Position numbers and translations under genes: made by a program
Shown: piece after piece, positions 8,741 to 18,110 of the stretch
How the letters are laid out: each line of letters opens with the position of its first letter
How positions within the stretch are numbered: position 1 is the first letter of the stretch
Assembly (NCBI GenBank): GCA_015680685.1
Contig: MNCI01017670.1
Coordinates: 90,401 to 131,444 of the forward strand
Reading direction: 5' to 3'
DNA: 41,044 nt
DNA from: Gnetum montanum
Taxonomy: Eukaryota; Streptophyta; Gnetopsida; Gnetales; Gnetaceae
The notes under the pieces: model-generated
What the model saw: only the letters and a program-made list of their open reading frames with translations
What the model was told of the DNA's origin: nothing
Database searches by the model: none

Positions 8741-9955
8741 ACTAGTCCTTGAAATGAAAACCATCAAGAGGTGGAGTACGATGTTAGAACTCTTCAACGA
8801 TAAATATCAAACGTACTCTAGAGTGTCTAGCTTGCGTAAGCAGATCCAAGGATGGAAGCAAGGTAATCATGAACCCTTGGATGCTACCATGGGCCACTAC
8901 CACGCATTGTTACATCGTTGCCCAGGCCAAGGTTACGCACAACAGGACCAACTTTGCCACATCGTAGATGGGATAAGGCATGAGACTAGAAGAACCCTTG
9001 GGACTTATGCCTAAGGAAGATTACCAGAACTTAAAGCCCATGAAATTCATCACTTGTTGGAGCAAGTAGTCAAAGAAGAAGGTGAGCTATGAAAAAGAGA
9101 GAGTGTGGAAGAATACAATCGCAATCCCTCTCTTCGGAAGAAGGGAGTGAAATTTTGTGATGAGGAGGATGAGTCACCACTCGAAGAGTTGGTGAAAAGA
9201 AAAACCTTGCCGATCCAAAAGCTAACAACAGAAATATCGACTAAGGTGGATCAATTGTGGGATTCCTTAGACTCTAGACTTGAAACTGTCCTAAAAATTG
9301 TAGAAGAGTCTAAGGTGGAATGAAGTAGTGACAAAGACAATACAAAGTAGAGAGATTTAGGCCTTGCACATAACAAGGGTACGGGGAAAATAACTATCTC
9401 CGATGAGGTTGTGGACTTAGATATAGATGATGATGGTGGATGTGAGATCTGCCAATATGACCATCCTAAGGGATGTTGTCCAATCATCTCACATCTATAA
9501 GAGTCTGGGGTGTATGCACTTAATCCGAGACTTAGCCAACGGCAAGCACCCTAAAGGTTACCTTATCCCCAAGGTAACCCAAGGCAGTTCCACCAACCGT
9601 TAACGTACTATCCAAGTGGAACTCCACCACAACCCATCGGACAACATCAACAGTGGCAATACCCACAGTCATGGGGGATGCCACCGCTGAGACAATAGTA
9701 CCCTCACCGGCAACCTGATCCTTATGGCTATTATGTCCAGTAGTTGGTTTCTCCAAGTGACTCTATGGATCACACAACTCCCCAATGTCACTACCAAGTT
9801 TGGGAGTATTTTAGAAGGAGTCATTCTCCTCCGGCAGACACTCCACACACATTCCATCCTCCAAATTTGTCCGCCTCTCTTCCACCAGTAGTTCCCATAC
9901 CTCCTACTCCAACAATGCAAGGGAGACTCCCCACTCAACCGTAGCAACGAAATGC
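8741..9955 (+). pseudogene. gag: Element B gag, lacking its N-terminal part, many stops
   Basis: Begins within the capsid domain: RWSTMLELFNDKYQTYSRVS, LRKQIQGWKQGNHEPLDAT, DGIRHETRRTLGTYA. It continues through a charged region (KKGVKFCDEEDESPLEELV) to the nucleocapsid-like CEICQYDHPKGCC (CX2CX3HX3C) and a proline/glutamine-rich tail. Compared with the intact stretches of D (minus strand, 18497-20096), the first roughly 1.1-1.3 kb is missing. Stops appear where D has sense codons: CAA to TAA after GTYA and after SHL, CGA to TGA after GEL, CAG to TAG after LRQ and YVQ. Gag forms the particle that packages element RNA; this copy cannot be translated through. Confidence 0.85.
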
Positions 9956-10058
9956 TACAAGAGCTGTAAACATTCAACTCACTACTGGTTCTGACAACTA
10001 TAAAAAGAAAATATCCTTCTTTAGAACCAAAATCCCAGACAAGCTTTCACAACAACAA

Positions 10059-10772
10059 GTGGTTGAGTCTGTGCACACTCCTCCACCATACAAGACTTCG
10101 GAGCTCCCTTTAGTCCAACAACAGAGCTTCACACATATAGTTATGTTGATGCATACCGTAACCGACTGGATCAAGGTAGGCCACCTTCCCAGGAAACTAT
10201 CTGACCCTAGGAATTCCCTAATTTATCTACAAGTCACTGGGAACGAACCACATAAGGCTCTTCTTGACATAGGTTTCAAAGTCAACTTAATCTCACGAGA
10301 AATGTATCAAACTTGGAACCTGCCCCAACTCAAGAAGAGCAATATTCAACTAGAGCTGGTTGACTAGTCCATTACCATTTCCTTGGGATTGGTGGAGGAC
10401 ATAGTCACCACTGTGTGTGGTTGGTCATACGATTTCCTGGTGATAGAAGTTAATAGTGACAATGGGGGCTTCCCAATTATAATGGGAAGGCTATGGCTAA
10501 GTACGATAGACGCGTACCTAGGGATCTGCAATCTTTCCTTGGAGATATCTAGGATAAACATTTATGGAAAGATCGAGAAGAAGAAAGTTCCATGCATCAC
10601 ATATAGTGACTCAGAGGGTAATGATATGGAAGAATGTTTAGCATCTCTTCCATGTAATCGGTGTGCCCAAGAAACACAAATTCAAAGGTGCTTGTATGTA
10701 GCAACCACACAAGTAGTGGACACCTTGTGGTTGACAGCTACTAGAAAGAGCAACCTAATATGCATGGAGTGA
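10059..10772 (+). pseudogene. pol: Element B aspartic protease region
   Basis: ITDWIKVGHLPRKLSD-like linker, then ALLDIGFKVNLISREMY, where the active-site DSG of copy C is DIG here. KKSNIQLELVD is followed by an in-frame TAG (D has CAG), then VEDIVTTVCGWSYDFLVIEV, FPIIMGRLWLSTIDAYLGI, LSLEISRINIYGKIEKKKV. This is the single-domain retropepsin of Ty3/gypsy elements, which matures gag and pol. The Ser-to-Ile change next to the catalytic Asp and the stop make it inactive. The downstream cysteine motif CNRCAQE is shared with C and D. Confidence 0.82.
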
Positions 10773-10900
10773 ACTGAGGAAACAACTCATGTTGACAACG
10801 AAGGTATAGACACATTGGAATATGAGCATCGCCAACTTCCACCCCTTAATTTGAGAGCATCAGTGGGAAGAAGTTGGACACTTTTAATAAATTCAAGTAG
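10773..10900 (+). other. Protease-RT linker remnant and deletion junction in B
   Basis: The sequence parallels the D and C linkers (ATGGAACTGACTAAGG-like, then TATCGCCAACTTCCACCCCT) up to about 10895. It then switches to TAGGCGCTCATTATTT, which in D and C follows the end of pol. The junction therefore removes the entire RT-RNase H-integrase coding region. Confidence 0.75.
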
Positions 10901-10988
10901 GCGCTCATTATTTTGGATCTCTCCCTTTCCATTCAGTCATGGGGGAGATGGCCACCTATGTTGATAATTTTAGGCCCTCAGTTCTTCT

Positions 10989-11115
10989 TAGTTTTTATTT
11001 TACACTTTTTTGTCTTACACGTTTTTGTTTTACAAGTTTTTGTTTTACATATTTTTGTTTTACATGTTTTTGTTTTACACATTTTTGTCTTACACATTTT
11101 TTTACACATTTTTTT
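10989..11115 (+). repeat. T-rich tandem repeat, about 15-bp unit
   Basis: About eight copies of TTTTTGTTTTACACA with single-base variants. The same place in D (minus strand, about 14300-14360) has fewer, decayed copies. Confidence 0.8.
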
Positions 11116-12899
11116 TAAAAAAATTTCTTTAACTTTTTTTGTTTTTGTTTTACACCATCATTATACTTTTTCATTTTGTGTGTGTATTTGTGTGTGTGTT
11201 ATCCATCTTTAAGTTTGTCACCTAATAAGTGTTCTTCACGATGGTATGAACTATTTTCCATTTGGTTGCTAATGTTTGGTTTTTACCTTTAAGTTATGAT
11301 GTTGATGCTAAGGTATGTTCTTTTGATATGGCAGGCAATGAATCCACTTCATCCATTCATCCATAAGTTTCTATGGTCTCTCTTGGCTTGGAAATGTACA
11401 GTTCCTTTCTAAATAAGAACTTTAACGACTCGGTGACTGGGTATTTCTCAAACTAAGGAAGGACTCAAGGATTGAAAAGGGTGTGACTTCAAGGGAACTT
11501 GATGCATTTGTGTTGGCCATTCTCTTGGGTGCTTGGATGTTTTCTTCTTGAGTTTTCTTACTATTTCAATGTTACCCAATCATCAAGAAGCTGAGCCAAT
11601 AAAAATAACAAGTCTTTGCATGGTGTGGTTCTCACACATACACACATAAAACAAAAAAAAAAGCAAGTGAGAATTCAAAGCACACCCCTTAAATGAAATA
11701 ATCGCTTGGGCTACAAGCATTGGTTATGAAACTAAAAATGTTCCCTCTAACTAAGGCCCTTCTTGCTTCCCATTCTCTCCTCATTCATTTCGTCGGAATG
11801 GTGGTGGCTCTCATGGGAGGCATTCTTGTTATTCAAGTGGATGGATTGGCCGAATAATTTGATGCGAAGTTACTAGATGTGGTTGGTTTGAGGCCGGAGT
11901 TGGAATGAGATTTGCTAAGTCACATTAATCATGAAACACATAAGGGGCTGTACACCACCTTGTTCTTGAATAAGGGGGAATTCCATTTCATTCTCTTCTC
12001 TCCATTGTTCACCTCATTTTCGATTGTATCATTAGTGTATATTTTGGTTAACGCATTGATTTCTTTTAGGTAAATTCTCATGGTTAAGACTTTAACTCTT
12101 GTTCAAAATGACATTCCCAGAGCCTACGGACTCTTTGAATGTGGGGTTGTTAGGGCATCAAAGGCATGAGCCTACTTTGGGGAGGACACACTGACATTCC
12201 TATTTGGTGCATCAGTTAATCTCTTTCCCCTAACATTTTGCAATTAACTTTATTTTGTTCATTTCCATCATCTCATCGATGTCCTAGTTGTCTCTTTTTC
12301 TCCATCTTCTTATTTGTATTCTTATTCCATTCTATCACTACCGGAGGTTCGTGATTAGTCATAGGGGTACAGGGCCCAATTTTTTTGATTTTCTCCTAAC
12401 CCTTACACCTTTGGTAGTCATCATTATTATATCTTCAAATCCACAATTAGCCATACCACAACCCAGCCAATTGACCTTTCATTGAGGCAAGGTATCAACT
12501 GCATTGAAATTCATTTACCCTTGCTAATACACAACTGTGTTGTGTGTGCATATGGTAACCATGCAACAACGGATTGGATCTAGAGGGAACACTTGGAATG
12601 GAGCAGTGCTGGAAGTAGCTATGCAAGGAGTAAGATCGACAGTGCGCTTACGGATGGACAACAAAAGACGCAACCTTGGCGTTGGCAGCAGCAACACTTC
12701 TTTCTCTCTCTCTTTCTTAGCTGCCGACTGAGGCCTAATGTCAATGTAATAAGGTGTTCACTCTTGTTGTCATGAACACCAATTTTGTTGTGTCTTGTAA
12801 TGATGATTCATTCACATGTCATCCCATTAGTTTCATTTGAGTTAATAATTCCATACCTTCCTGATATTATTGTAAGGAACTCGAGGATGAGTTTTCATT

Positions 12900-12911
12900 C
12901 AGTCATGGGGG
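12900..12911 (+). other. Polypurine tract of element B
   Basis: CAGTCATGGGGG lies two bases before the TGATGGGACG start of the 3' LTR, the position of plus-strand priming. An identical 12-mer occurs about 2 kb upstream (10934-10945). Confidence 0.65.
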
Positions 12912-12913
12912 TA

Positions 12914-13782
12914 TGATGGGACGTGATATCGCGACCATCGTGATATTGCATCCCTCGCAATATCACATAAGCGATATCGTGTCCTTCCCCGTGATATCGC
13001 ATTTGCGTTGTCCCCCACGATATCGTGTACGCGATATCGTGGTGCGTCGTCATATCTATAAATAAGAGGAGGCTCTCCCTTGTTTCTCATCCTAGGCTTA
13101 GACCGTAGTGAAACTCTGATAGTTTTTCCACTCCAGAGATAGATTAATTTCCATGTGCCCGCAGTAGGAACTCCAGAGTGAACGGATCTTTATTCGAGCA
13201 AACATTGTACCTGAACACTAGTTTTTGTACGACAATAAAGATGAACTTCTTGGATAAACCTTGCAGTGCATGGAATAGGCTAATTAGGATTTTATTTACT
13301 GTTATTTATTATCTATTATTTAATTGCTTTATTAGTTATTAAATCTCTCTCAACCCTTCTTTCCTAGTTAAGTGCCTTAGTATGACCACTTCGAGCACGT
13401 GCGTTATCCTTGGTGATCCCAACAACGATTAGCATTTGGTAGCCAAGGTTGCATCGGTTCAGGGTGTGTACGGTAAATGTGAATGGATGCTGACACTAGG
13501 TTAATTTAGACTTAGTTCATTAGTTAAAATTAGTAATTAGTCTCTTCACCCTTCACCTTGTTAGCATAGGAGATAAAACATACAAGACTATAAAAATCAT
13601 ATACCTCAGACTTACTTAACCATAAACCATGACAACTACAAGTAAGTCTGGGAAGACAACGAATGATTAACCCTAAGTGTTCCATGAGGCATGTAGGCAC
13701 TTAGTCTGCGAAGTTCGACTGGATCGCGCATGCTACACTCGTATTCATATGGTTGAGTGTAGGGGTACCTCACCACTCATCA
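12914..13782 (+). repeat. 3' LTR of element B (869 bp, complete)
   Basis: Runs from TGATGGGACGTGATATCG to CACCACTCATCA, with terminal TGATG/CATCA inverted ends. The TATA box CTATAAATA is at 13056-13064. It is the best full-length LTR of this subfamily in the window and the reference for the gapped copies at 8251 and 39284. Confidence 0.92.
12922..13048 (+). promoter_or_regulatory. CGATATCG palindrome array and TATA box, B 3' LTR
   Basis: Contains GTGATATCGCG, GTGATATTGC, GCAATATCAC, GCGATATCGTG, GTGATATCGC and the dyad CGATATCGTGTACGCGATAT. The last core ends about 15 bp before CTATAAATA (13056-13064). Variation among the units is mostly CG to TG or CA. Confidence 0.62.
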
Positions 13783-14446
13783 ATTTTATTTTTTTCTTTT
13801 TATTGTTTTATGTGTTTATGCGTGAGAACCACACCATGCAAAGACTTATTATTTTTATTAGCTCAGCTTCCCCACGATTGGGTAACGTCGAAGTGATAAG
13901 AAAACTCAAGAAGAAAACATCCAAGCACCCAAGAGAATGGCCAACACAAATGCATCAAGTTCCCTTGAAGTCGCACCCTTTTCAATCCTTGAGTCCTTAG
14001 TTTGAGAAATGCTCGGTCACCGATTTGTTTTAGTTCTGATTAGAAAGGGACTATACATTCCCAAGCCAAGAGAGACCATAGACTTTGTGGATGTATGGAT
14101 GAAGTGTACTCATTGCCTGTCATATCAAAAGAACATACCTTAGTATCAACATCGTAACTTAAAGGTAAAAACCAAACATTAGCAATTAATGAAAAACAGT
14201 TCATACCATCGGGAAGAACACTTATTGGGTGACAAACTTACAAGATGGATAATGCACACACAAACACACACAAAAAATGAAAAAGTATAACGATGTTGTA
14301 AAAAAAAAAGAAAAGTTAAAGGAATTTGTAAAACAAAAATATGTAAAAAAAAGCGTAAAAGAACTGAGGGCCTCCAATGATTAGCATAGGTGGCCATTTC
14401 CCCCATGACTGAATGGAAAGGGAGAGATTCGAAATAGAGAGCGAGG
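13783..14446 (-). other. Element D 3' non-coding region, pol-proximal part
   Basis: Reverse-complement counterpart of B's 10905-11650: AGACTTATTATTTTTATTAG, a run matching B's AAGGGAACTTGATGCATTTG, and the CATTCAGTCATGGGGG-type purine tract near 14393-14411. It begins immediately after element B's right end and continues the sequence interrupted at 8250. Confidence 0.8.
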
Positions 14447-14712
14447 TTACTCGCTAGTAGAGGTGTAATTTGTACTGGCTATCCTTGGTTCATGGAAAGG
14501 TTTTGTTTGTTGTACATTAACCAACAACCTTTTATCTGGGCTTTCAGGCTTGTATATCATCATGGCTCCAGAGGGGAAGGTTGTATGAATAATATAGGGT
14601 CCTTTCCACAATGTTTGAAATTTTCTACGATGTGGTACATGTGTGGGATTCTAGTAAAGGACCTGGTCTCCTGGTTGGTACCTAAACCTTCGAATTCTTA
14701 AGTCATGATGTT
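14447..14712 (-). pseudogene. pol: Element D integrase C-terminal end / pol terminus
   Basis: Minus-strand frame: RKFQTLWKGPYIIHTTFPSG, MMIYKPESPDKRLLVNVQQT, ending TSTSE and TAA at 14447-14449. The FQ-WKGPY pattern matches the GPY/F-like fold at the end of gypsy integrases. The 5' side is lost in the 121-n gap. Element C retains the same last residues (LVNVQQTKPYHESR) fused to its linker. Confidence 0.75.
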
Positions 14713-14833
14713 NNNNNNNNNNNNNNNNNNNNNNNNNNNNNNNNNNNNNNNNNNNNNNNNNNNNNNNNNNNNNNNNNNNNNNNNNNNNNNNNNNNNNNNN
14801 NNNNNNNNNNNNNNNNNNNNNNNNNNNNNNNNN
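14713..14833. other. Assembly gap (121 n)
   Basis: Unknown bases inside the integrase C-terminal part of element D. The real length may differ. Confidence 0.99.
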
Positions 14834-15580
14834 GTGAAGGTCACAAGCCATGGATAGTGTACGGAGCTCATTCTATATAGGGAGCTTTGGTAGTTTCCCA
14901 TACACTAACTCATAGGGGGAGTAGCTTGTAGGGAGCTTCCAAGTGGAGTGGTATGCCCAGAGAGCATTGTTCAGTTTTGTGCTCTAGTCTCGTCTAAATT
15001 TTCTAATCGTTCTCGTTAATATTCTCGTAATCTCCTAGTTAGTAACCTCGGCTTGGCCATTAGCTTGGGGGTGGTAAGGTGTGGTCAATTTATGATCAAC
15101 CCCAAAGCGTTGCATCAATTTGCAAAAGGTTGCACCTATAAAATGTGTTCCATTATCAGAGATGAGTGCACGCGGCACACCAAACCTATTTACGATTTGT
15201 TGTTGTACAAATTGTGCAGCCGTAGATGATGTGCAGTCTGTTACTACAACTGCTTCAGCCCATTTGGTTAAATAGTCAACAACAACAATGATATATGCTT
15301 TTCTGTTTGACATTGGTGTAATGGGCCCCATAAAATCCATTCCCTAGATATCGAAGGGTTCTAAAGGTTGAATCCATTATTACAGACCCTCCATTCTAGT
15401 AGTCATTCCACCATCACGTTGGTAGCATTCACAGGATTAGGCAAAGTGATGGGCATCCCGAAATAGTGTTGGCCAATAATATCTTGTAAGCAGGACCTTG
15501 GTAGCTGTTCGTCTCCCAGCATAGTGACCCCCACAGGGGCCCTCATGAGCATCCTAGAGAACTTTTAATTGATCCTTATC
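14834..15580 (-). pseudogene. pol: Element D integrase: zinc-binding domain and catalytic core
   Basis: From about 15570 downward the minus strand reads DGLVQWCVPDKDQLKVL, stop, DAHEGPCGGHYAGRRTATKV, LLTRYYWPTLFRDAHHFA, stop, SCECYQRDG: a decayed H2C2 zinc-binding domain. The core follows: GMDFMGPITPMSNRKAY (first Asp), DYLTKWAEAV, RALISDNGTHFIGATF (second Asp), PYHPQANGQAEVTN (Glu). The DDE residues are all present over 15035-15340. After a stop, ITRILTRTIRKF and NNALWAYHSTWKLPTSYSPY continue to the gap. Integrase inserts the cDNA. The core looks whole but the flanks carry at least five stops. Confidence 0.88.
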
Positions 15581-15835
15581 GGGCACACACCATTGAACCA
15601 AGCCATCAAGATAGACTATATAGAGTTGTCCCTTGATTTCCATGAAGTACTTGGTTTTGTAAAGAAACTATTGTTTCTTCCTAAAGTCAAACCCCTGTGG
15701 TGTTTTTTGGGAAATGAGATAAGTAAGAATGCTACTATACCAATTTATTTCTATGGGTTGATTATTCACTACACCGACAAAGAGGGTTTCATCGGAAAAA
15801 TGATCAGATACGACATATTCATCCTCTTTGCTGTC
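15581..15835 (-). pseudogene. pol: Element D connection between RNase H and integrase, no stable motif
   Basis: The region sits in the right place for the tether between RNase H and the integrase zinc domain. A plus-strand frame of 94 codons (15569-15853) has no recognisable similarity and is taken as antisense noise. Confidence 0.5.
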
Positions 15836-16195
15836 CTAGCGCAACCAAGATAAGTGATCTGCAACTACATTCTCAGCGCCTTTGCGATCTACTATTGTTA
15901 AATTGAACTCCTGAAGAATTACTAACCAACGTATGATATGTGGGCTAACCGTTGGCTTGTTCATAAGGAACCTAATTGCACTATGATCCATATGGATGTA
16001 TACTTTGTAGCCCAATACATAGTGCCTAAATTTGTCCAGTGCAAACACTACATCCATTAATTCCTTTTCCATAGTCGTGTAGCTGAGTTGTGCATCGATG
16101 ATACTCTTACTGGCACAGTGGATGTAATAAGGTCATTTTTGTTCTTCTAATTGTGTCAGTACAGCTCCTAAGGCGTAATTAGATGCATCGGTCAT
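15836..16195 (-). pseudogene. pol: Element D RNase H
   Basis: Minus-strand frame: LQAPN, stop, SRSFHIMTDASNYALGAVLT, QLEEQK, stop, PYYIHCASKSIIDAQLSY, TTMEKELMDVVFALDKFRHY, VYIHMDHSAIRFLMN, IVDRKGAENVVADHLSWLR. The catalytic acidic residues (TDAS, MEKEL, MDHSA, ADHLS) are present. This gypsy RNase H is of the usual length. It ends abruptly at its N-terminal side near 16195-16230, where the inverted RT block begins. About 45 residues that normally link RT (YYRRFI) to RNase H are missing. Confidence 0.85.
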
Positions 16196-16231
16196 GATAT
16201 GGAACGACCTGGACTAGTTAGGGGCTTGTAG

Positions 16232-17400
16232 ACAAAAGTGCCTATATGCAGTAGCCACATGACATGCATGGAACTGACTAAGGGGATAACTAGTACTTAT
16301 GTTGAAAGCATGAATGCACTTGAGCAAGTCCGTTGTCAACTTCCAGCCCTTAACCTTGAAAACATTAATGAGGGAAAGTCGGAGATTCCTGAGAAGTTTA
16401 AACAAGAGCCCCTAGATTTAAAATTGTTGCCCACTGGTTTGGAATACATGACCCTTAAAAACGGAAAATCGGTAATCATCAACGCAAAGCTTGCCGCCAA
16501 GCAAAAAGAGAGTTTGCTAAAGGTGATAAATAAGTGGTCAACAGCCTTTTCCTGGTCATACCCTGAACTAACTGGAATAGATCCTAGGATATGCCAGCAT
16601 GGGATTTACACGGACCCCTCCATGAAGCCTCGCAAACAACTGCAGAGGCGATTGAACCTGAAGTTAAAACAAATAGTGAAAGAGGAGATAGAGCAACTTC
16701 TTAAGGCTGGGTTCATTTACCCCATTGCTGATAGTGAATGGGTTAGTCCTCTTGTAATCATACTAAAAAAAGGAGGCAAATGGAGGGTATTAATAGACTT
16801 TAGGCTATTGAATATGGCAACGTTCAAAGATCACTTCCCATTGCCATTTGTTAACCAAGTCTTAGACACTATAGCAGGGCATCGCTACTACAATCTTCTG
16901 GATGGATATAGTCGGTACAACCAAATACGAATTGCACCAGAAGACCAAGCCAAAACAACGTTCACCAGTCCTTGGGGAATGTTTTCATACAAACAAATGC
17001 CTTTTGGCTTGTGCAATGCCCCTGCCACATTCCAACGATTAGTTCTAAGCATATTTTAACAACAAATAGGTAATGGAGTAGAATTCTTTATGGATGACTT
17101 CTCCACTTATGGGACAAGCTTTGTTCAAGCCCTCGACCAGTTAGAGCAAGTATTGAAACGATGTGTTGAAACCAACCTAAAGCTCAACTGGCAGAAAAGC
17201 CATTTGATGGTTCAAGAGGATGTAGTACTGGGGCATAAAATTTCACAATCAGGAATAGAGGTGGATCTGAAAAAAATTAAAGTCATCCAAGGAATTACCC
17301 AACAACCAAAAACTGTCAAAGACATTCGATCATTCCTTGGACACACTAGCTACTACAGGAGATTTATCGACATACAAAAGTGCCTATATGCAGTAGCCAC
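16232..17400 (+). pseudogene. pol: Element D reverse transcriptase, inverted relative to the rest of the element
   Basis: Plus-strand frame 16238-17059 starts in the protease-RT linker (MELTKGITSTYVESMNALEQ). It enters the RT at LKAGFIYPIADSEWVSPLVI, then GGKWRVLIDFRLLN, YNLLDGYSRYNQIRI, TFTSPWGMFSYKQMPFGLCN, APATFQRLVLSIF and a TAA. It resumes NGVEFFMDDFSTYGTSFVQA (catalytic FMDD), RCVETNLKLNWQKSHLM, VLGHKISQSGIEVD and SFLGHTSYYRRFI. Only one stop interrupts the domain, so it is the best kept part of D. Gag/protease (right) and RNase H/integrase (left) are on the minus strand, so this block is backwards. The 27-mer beginning ACAAAAGTGCC occurs at both ends (16232-16258, 17374-17400). Confidence 0.9.
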
Positions 17401-17412
17401 TTTTGTATGTCG
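17368..17412. repeat. Perfect hairpin at the inversion junction in D
   Basis: CGACATACAAAAGTG (17368-17382), a 15-nt loop, then CACTTTTGTATGTCG (17398-17412): 15-bp stem with no mismatch. It is the exact point where RT (plus) meets protease (minus). Confidence 0.92.
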
Positions 17413-18110
17413 ATGTCTTGTGCACACCGATTGCATGTAGGAAATGTTAAACTCTGCATTACCCATGATTTCTGCATGTAATGGCACCCTGTGTCACTAT
17501 ATGCGATGTATGAAACTTTCTTCTTCTCAATCTTTCCAAAATTATTTTTCTTGGATATTTCTAGGGAAAGATTACGAATTCCTAGGTGTGTGTCTATTGC
17601 CCTTCCCATTATTATCAGGAAGTCCCCTTTTTCATTGTTTATTTGGATCACCAGGAAATCAGCTGGGTATGACCAACCATCTACGATGGTGACAATGTCC
17701 TCAACCTCTCCTAAAGGAACAGTGATGGACTGGTCAGCTAGCTCTAAGCAAATATTACTCTTCTTGAGTGGAGGCAGGTTCCAAGTTTTATATAATTCTT
17801 GTGAAATTAAGTTGACTCCGGAGCCTGAGTTAAGAAGAGCCTTATGAGGTTCATTCCCAGCGACTTAGAGATAAATTAGGGGGCTTCTAGGATCAGATAA
17901 TTTCTTGGGAAGGTGGCCTACCTTAATCCACTCGGTAATAGTATGTGTTAACATAACCGTGTGCATTGGCCTCAATTTTTGGTTTGAAGGGGGTTTCGCA
18001 ACCTTATTTGGTATGGAGGTGTTTAGATGTTCAACCGCTTGTGAAGGTGAGGGCTTGGTTGGATTGTTGGTTCTAAAGAAAGGTCTTTTTGGCATATGAT
18101 TGTTAGAACC
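17413..18110 (-). pseudogene. pol: Element D aspartic protease region
   Basis: Minus-strand frame from about 18095: MPKRPFFRTNNPTKPSPSQA, TVMLTHTITEWIKVGHLPKK, a stop, AGNEPHKALLNSGSGVNLIS, NLPPLKKSNICLELADQSIT, VEDIVTIVDGWSYPADFLVI, FLIIMGRAIDTHLGI, LSLEISKKNNFGKIEKKKV, CNRCAQDIDIQKW. The retropepsin active site reads NSG: the catalytic Asp of DSG (copy C) became Asn (GAC to AAC). At the position where B and C have TAG, D keeps CAG (ADQSIT). The frame then runs into the hairpin at 17412. It would cut gag-pol into mature proteins; the D-to-N change disables it. Confidence 0.85.

Larger units (their letters stand above)
10901..12913 (+). other. Element B long 3' non-coding region
   Basis: About 2 kb between the pol end and the 3' LTR, shared with C (25863-27484), D and E. 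It holds three CAGTCATGGGGG-like tracts (10934-10945, about 12357-12367, 12900-12911), a T-rich 15-bp repeat (about 10989-11115) and conserved blocks around 11640-12180. Athila/Tat elements often have an extra ORF here. The frames seen (e.g. 12288-12485) are short, and I could not recognise an envelope-like protein. Confidence 0.7.
8251..13782 (+). mobile_element. Gypsy element B, plus strand, nested in D; lacks RT, RNase H and integrase
   Basis: The 5' LTR remnant starts at 8251 (TGATGGGACACGATATC) and the complete 3' LTR ends at 13782 (CACTCATCA). Flanking 5-mers GTTTT (8246-8250) and ATTTT (13783-13787) match at 4 of 5. The host sequence on both sides is element D's pyrimidine-rich 3' region. 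Inside are partial gag, protease, a short linker and the long 3' region. RT to integrase is missing: the linker sequence (about 10895) joins directly to sequence after the end of pol. The primer site and gag start are also deleted. Confidence 0.88.

Noticed and set aside
12288-12485. Possible envelope-like ORF in the 3' region of B (and 26806-27172 in C, 40210-40404 in E)
   Set aside because: The frames are short, not collinear between copies and have no recognisable signal or fusion features; similarity is at the DNA level only.
14651-14901. Frames running through the n gap
   Set aside because: Most residues are unknown; they cannot be assessed.
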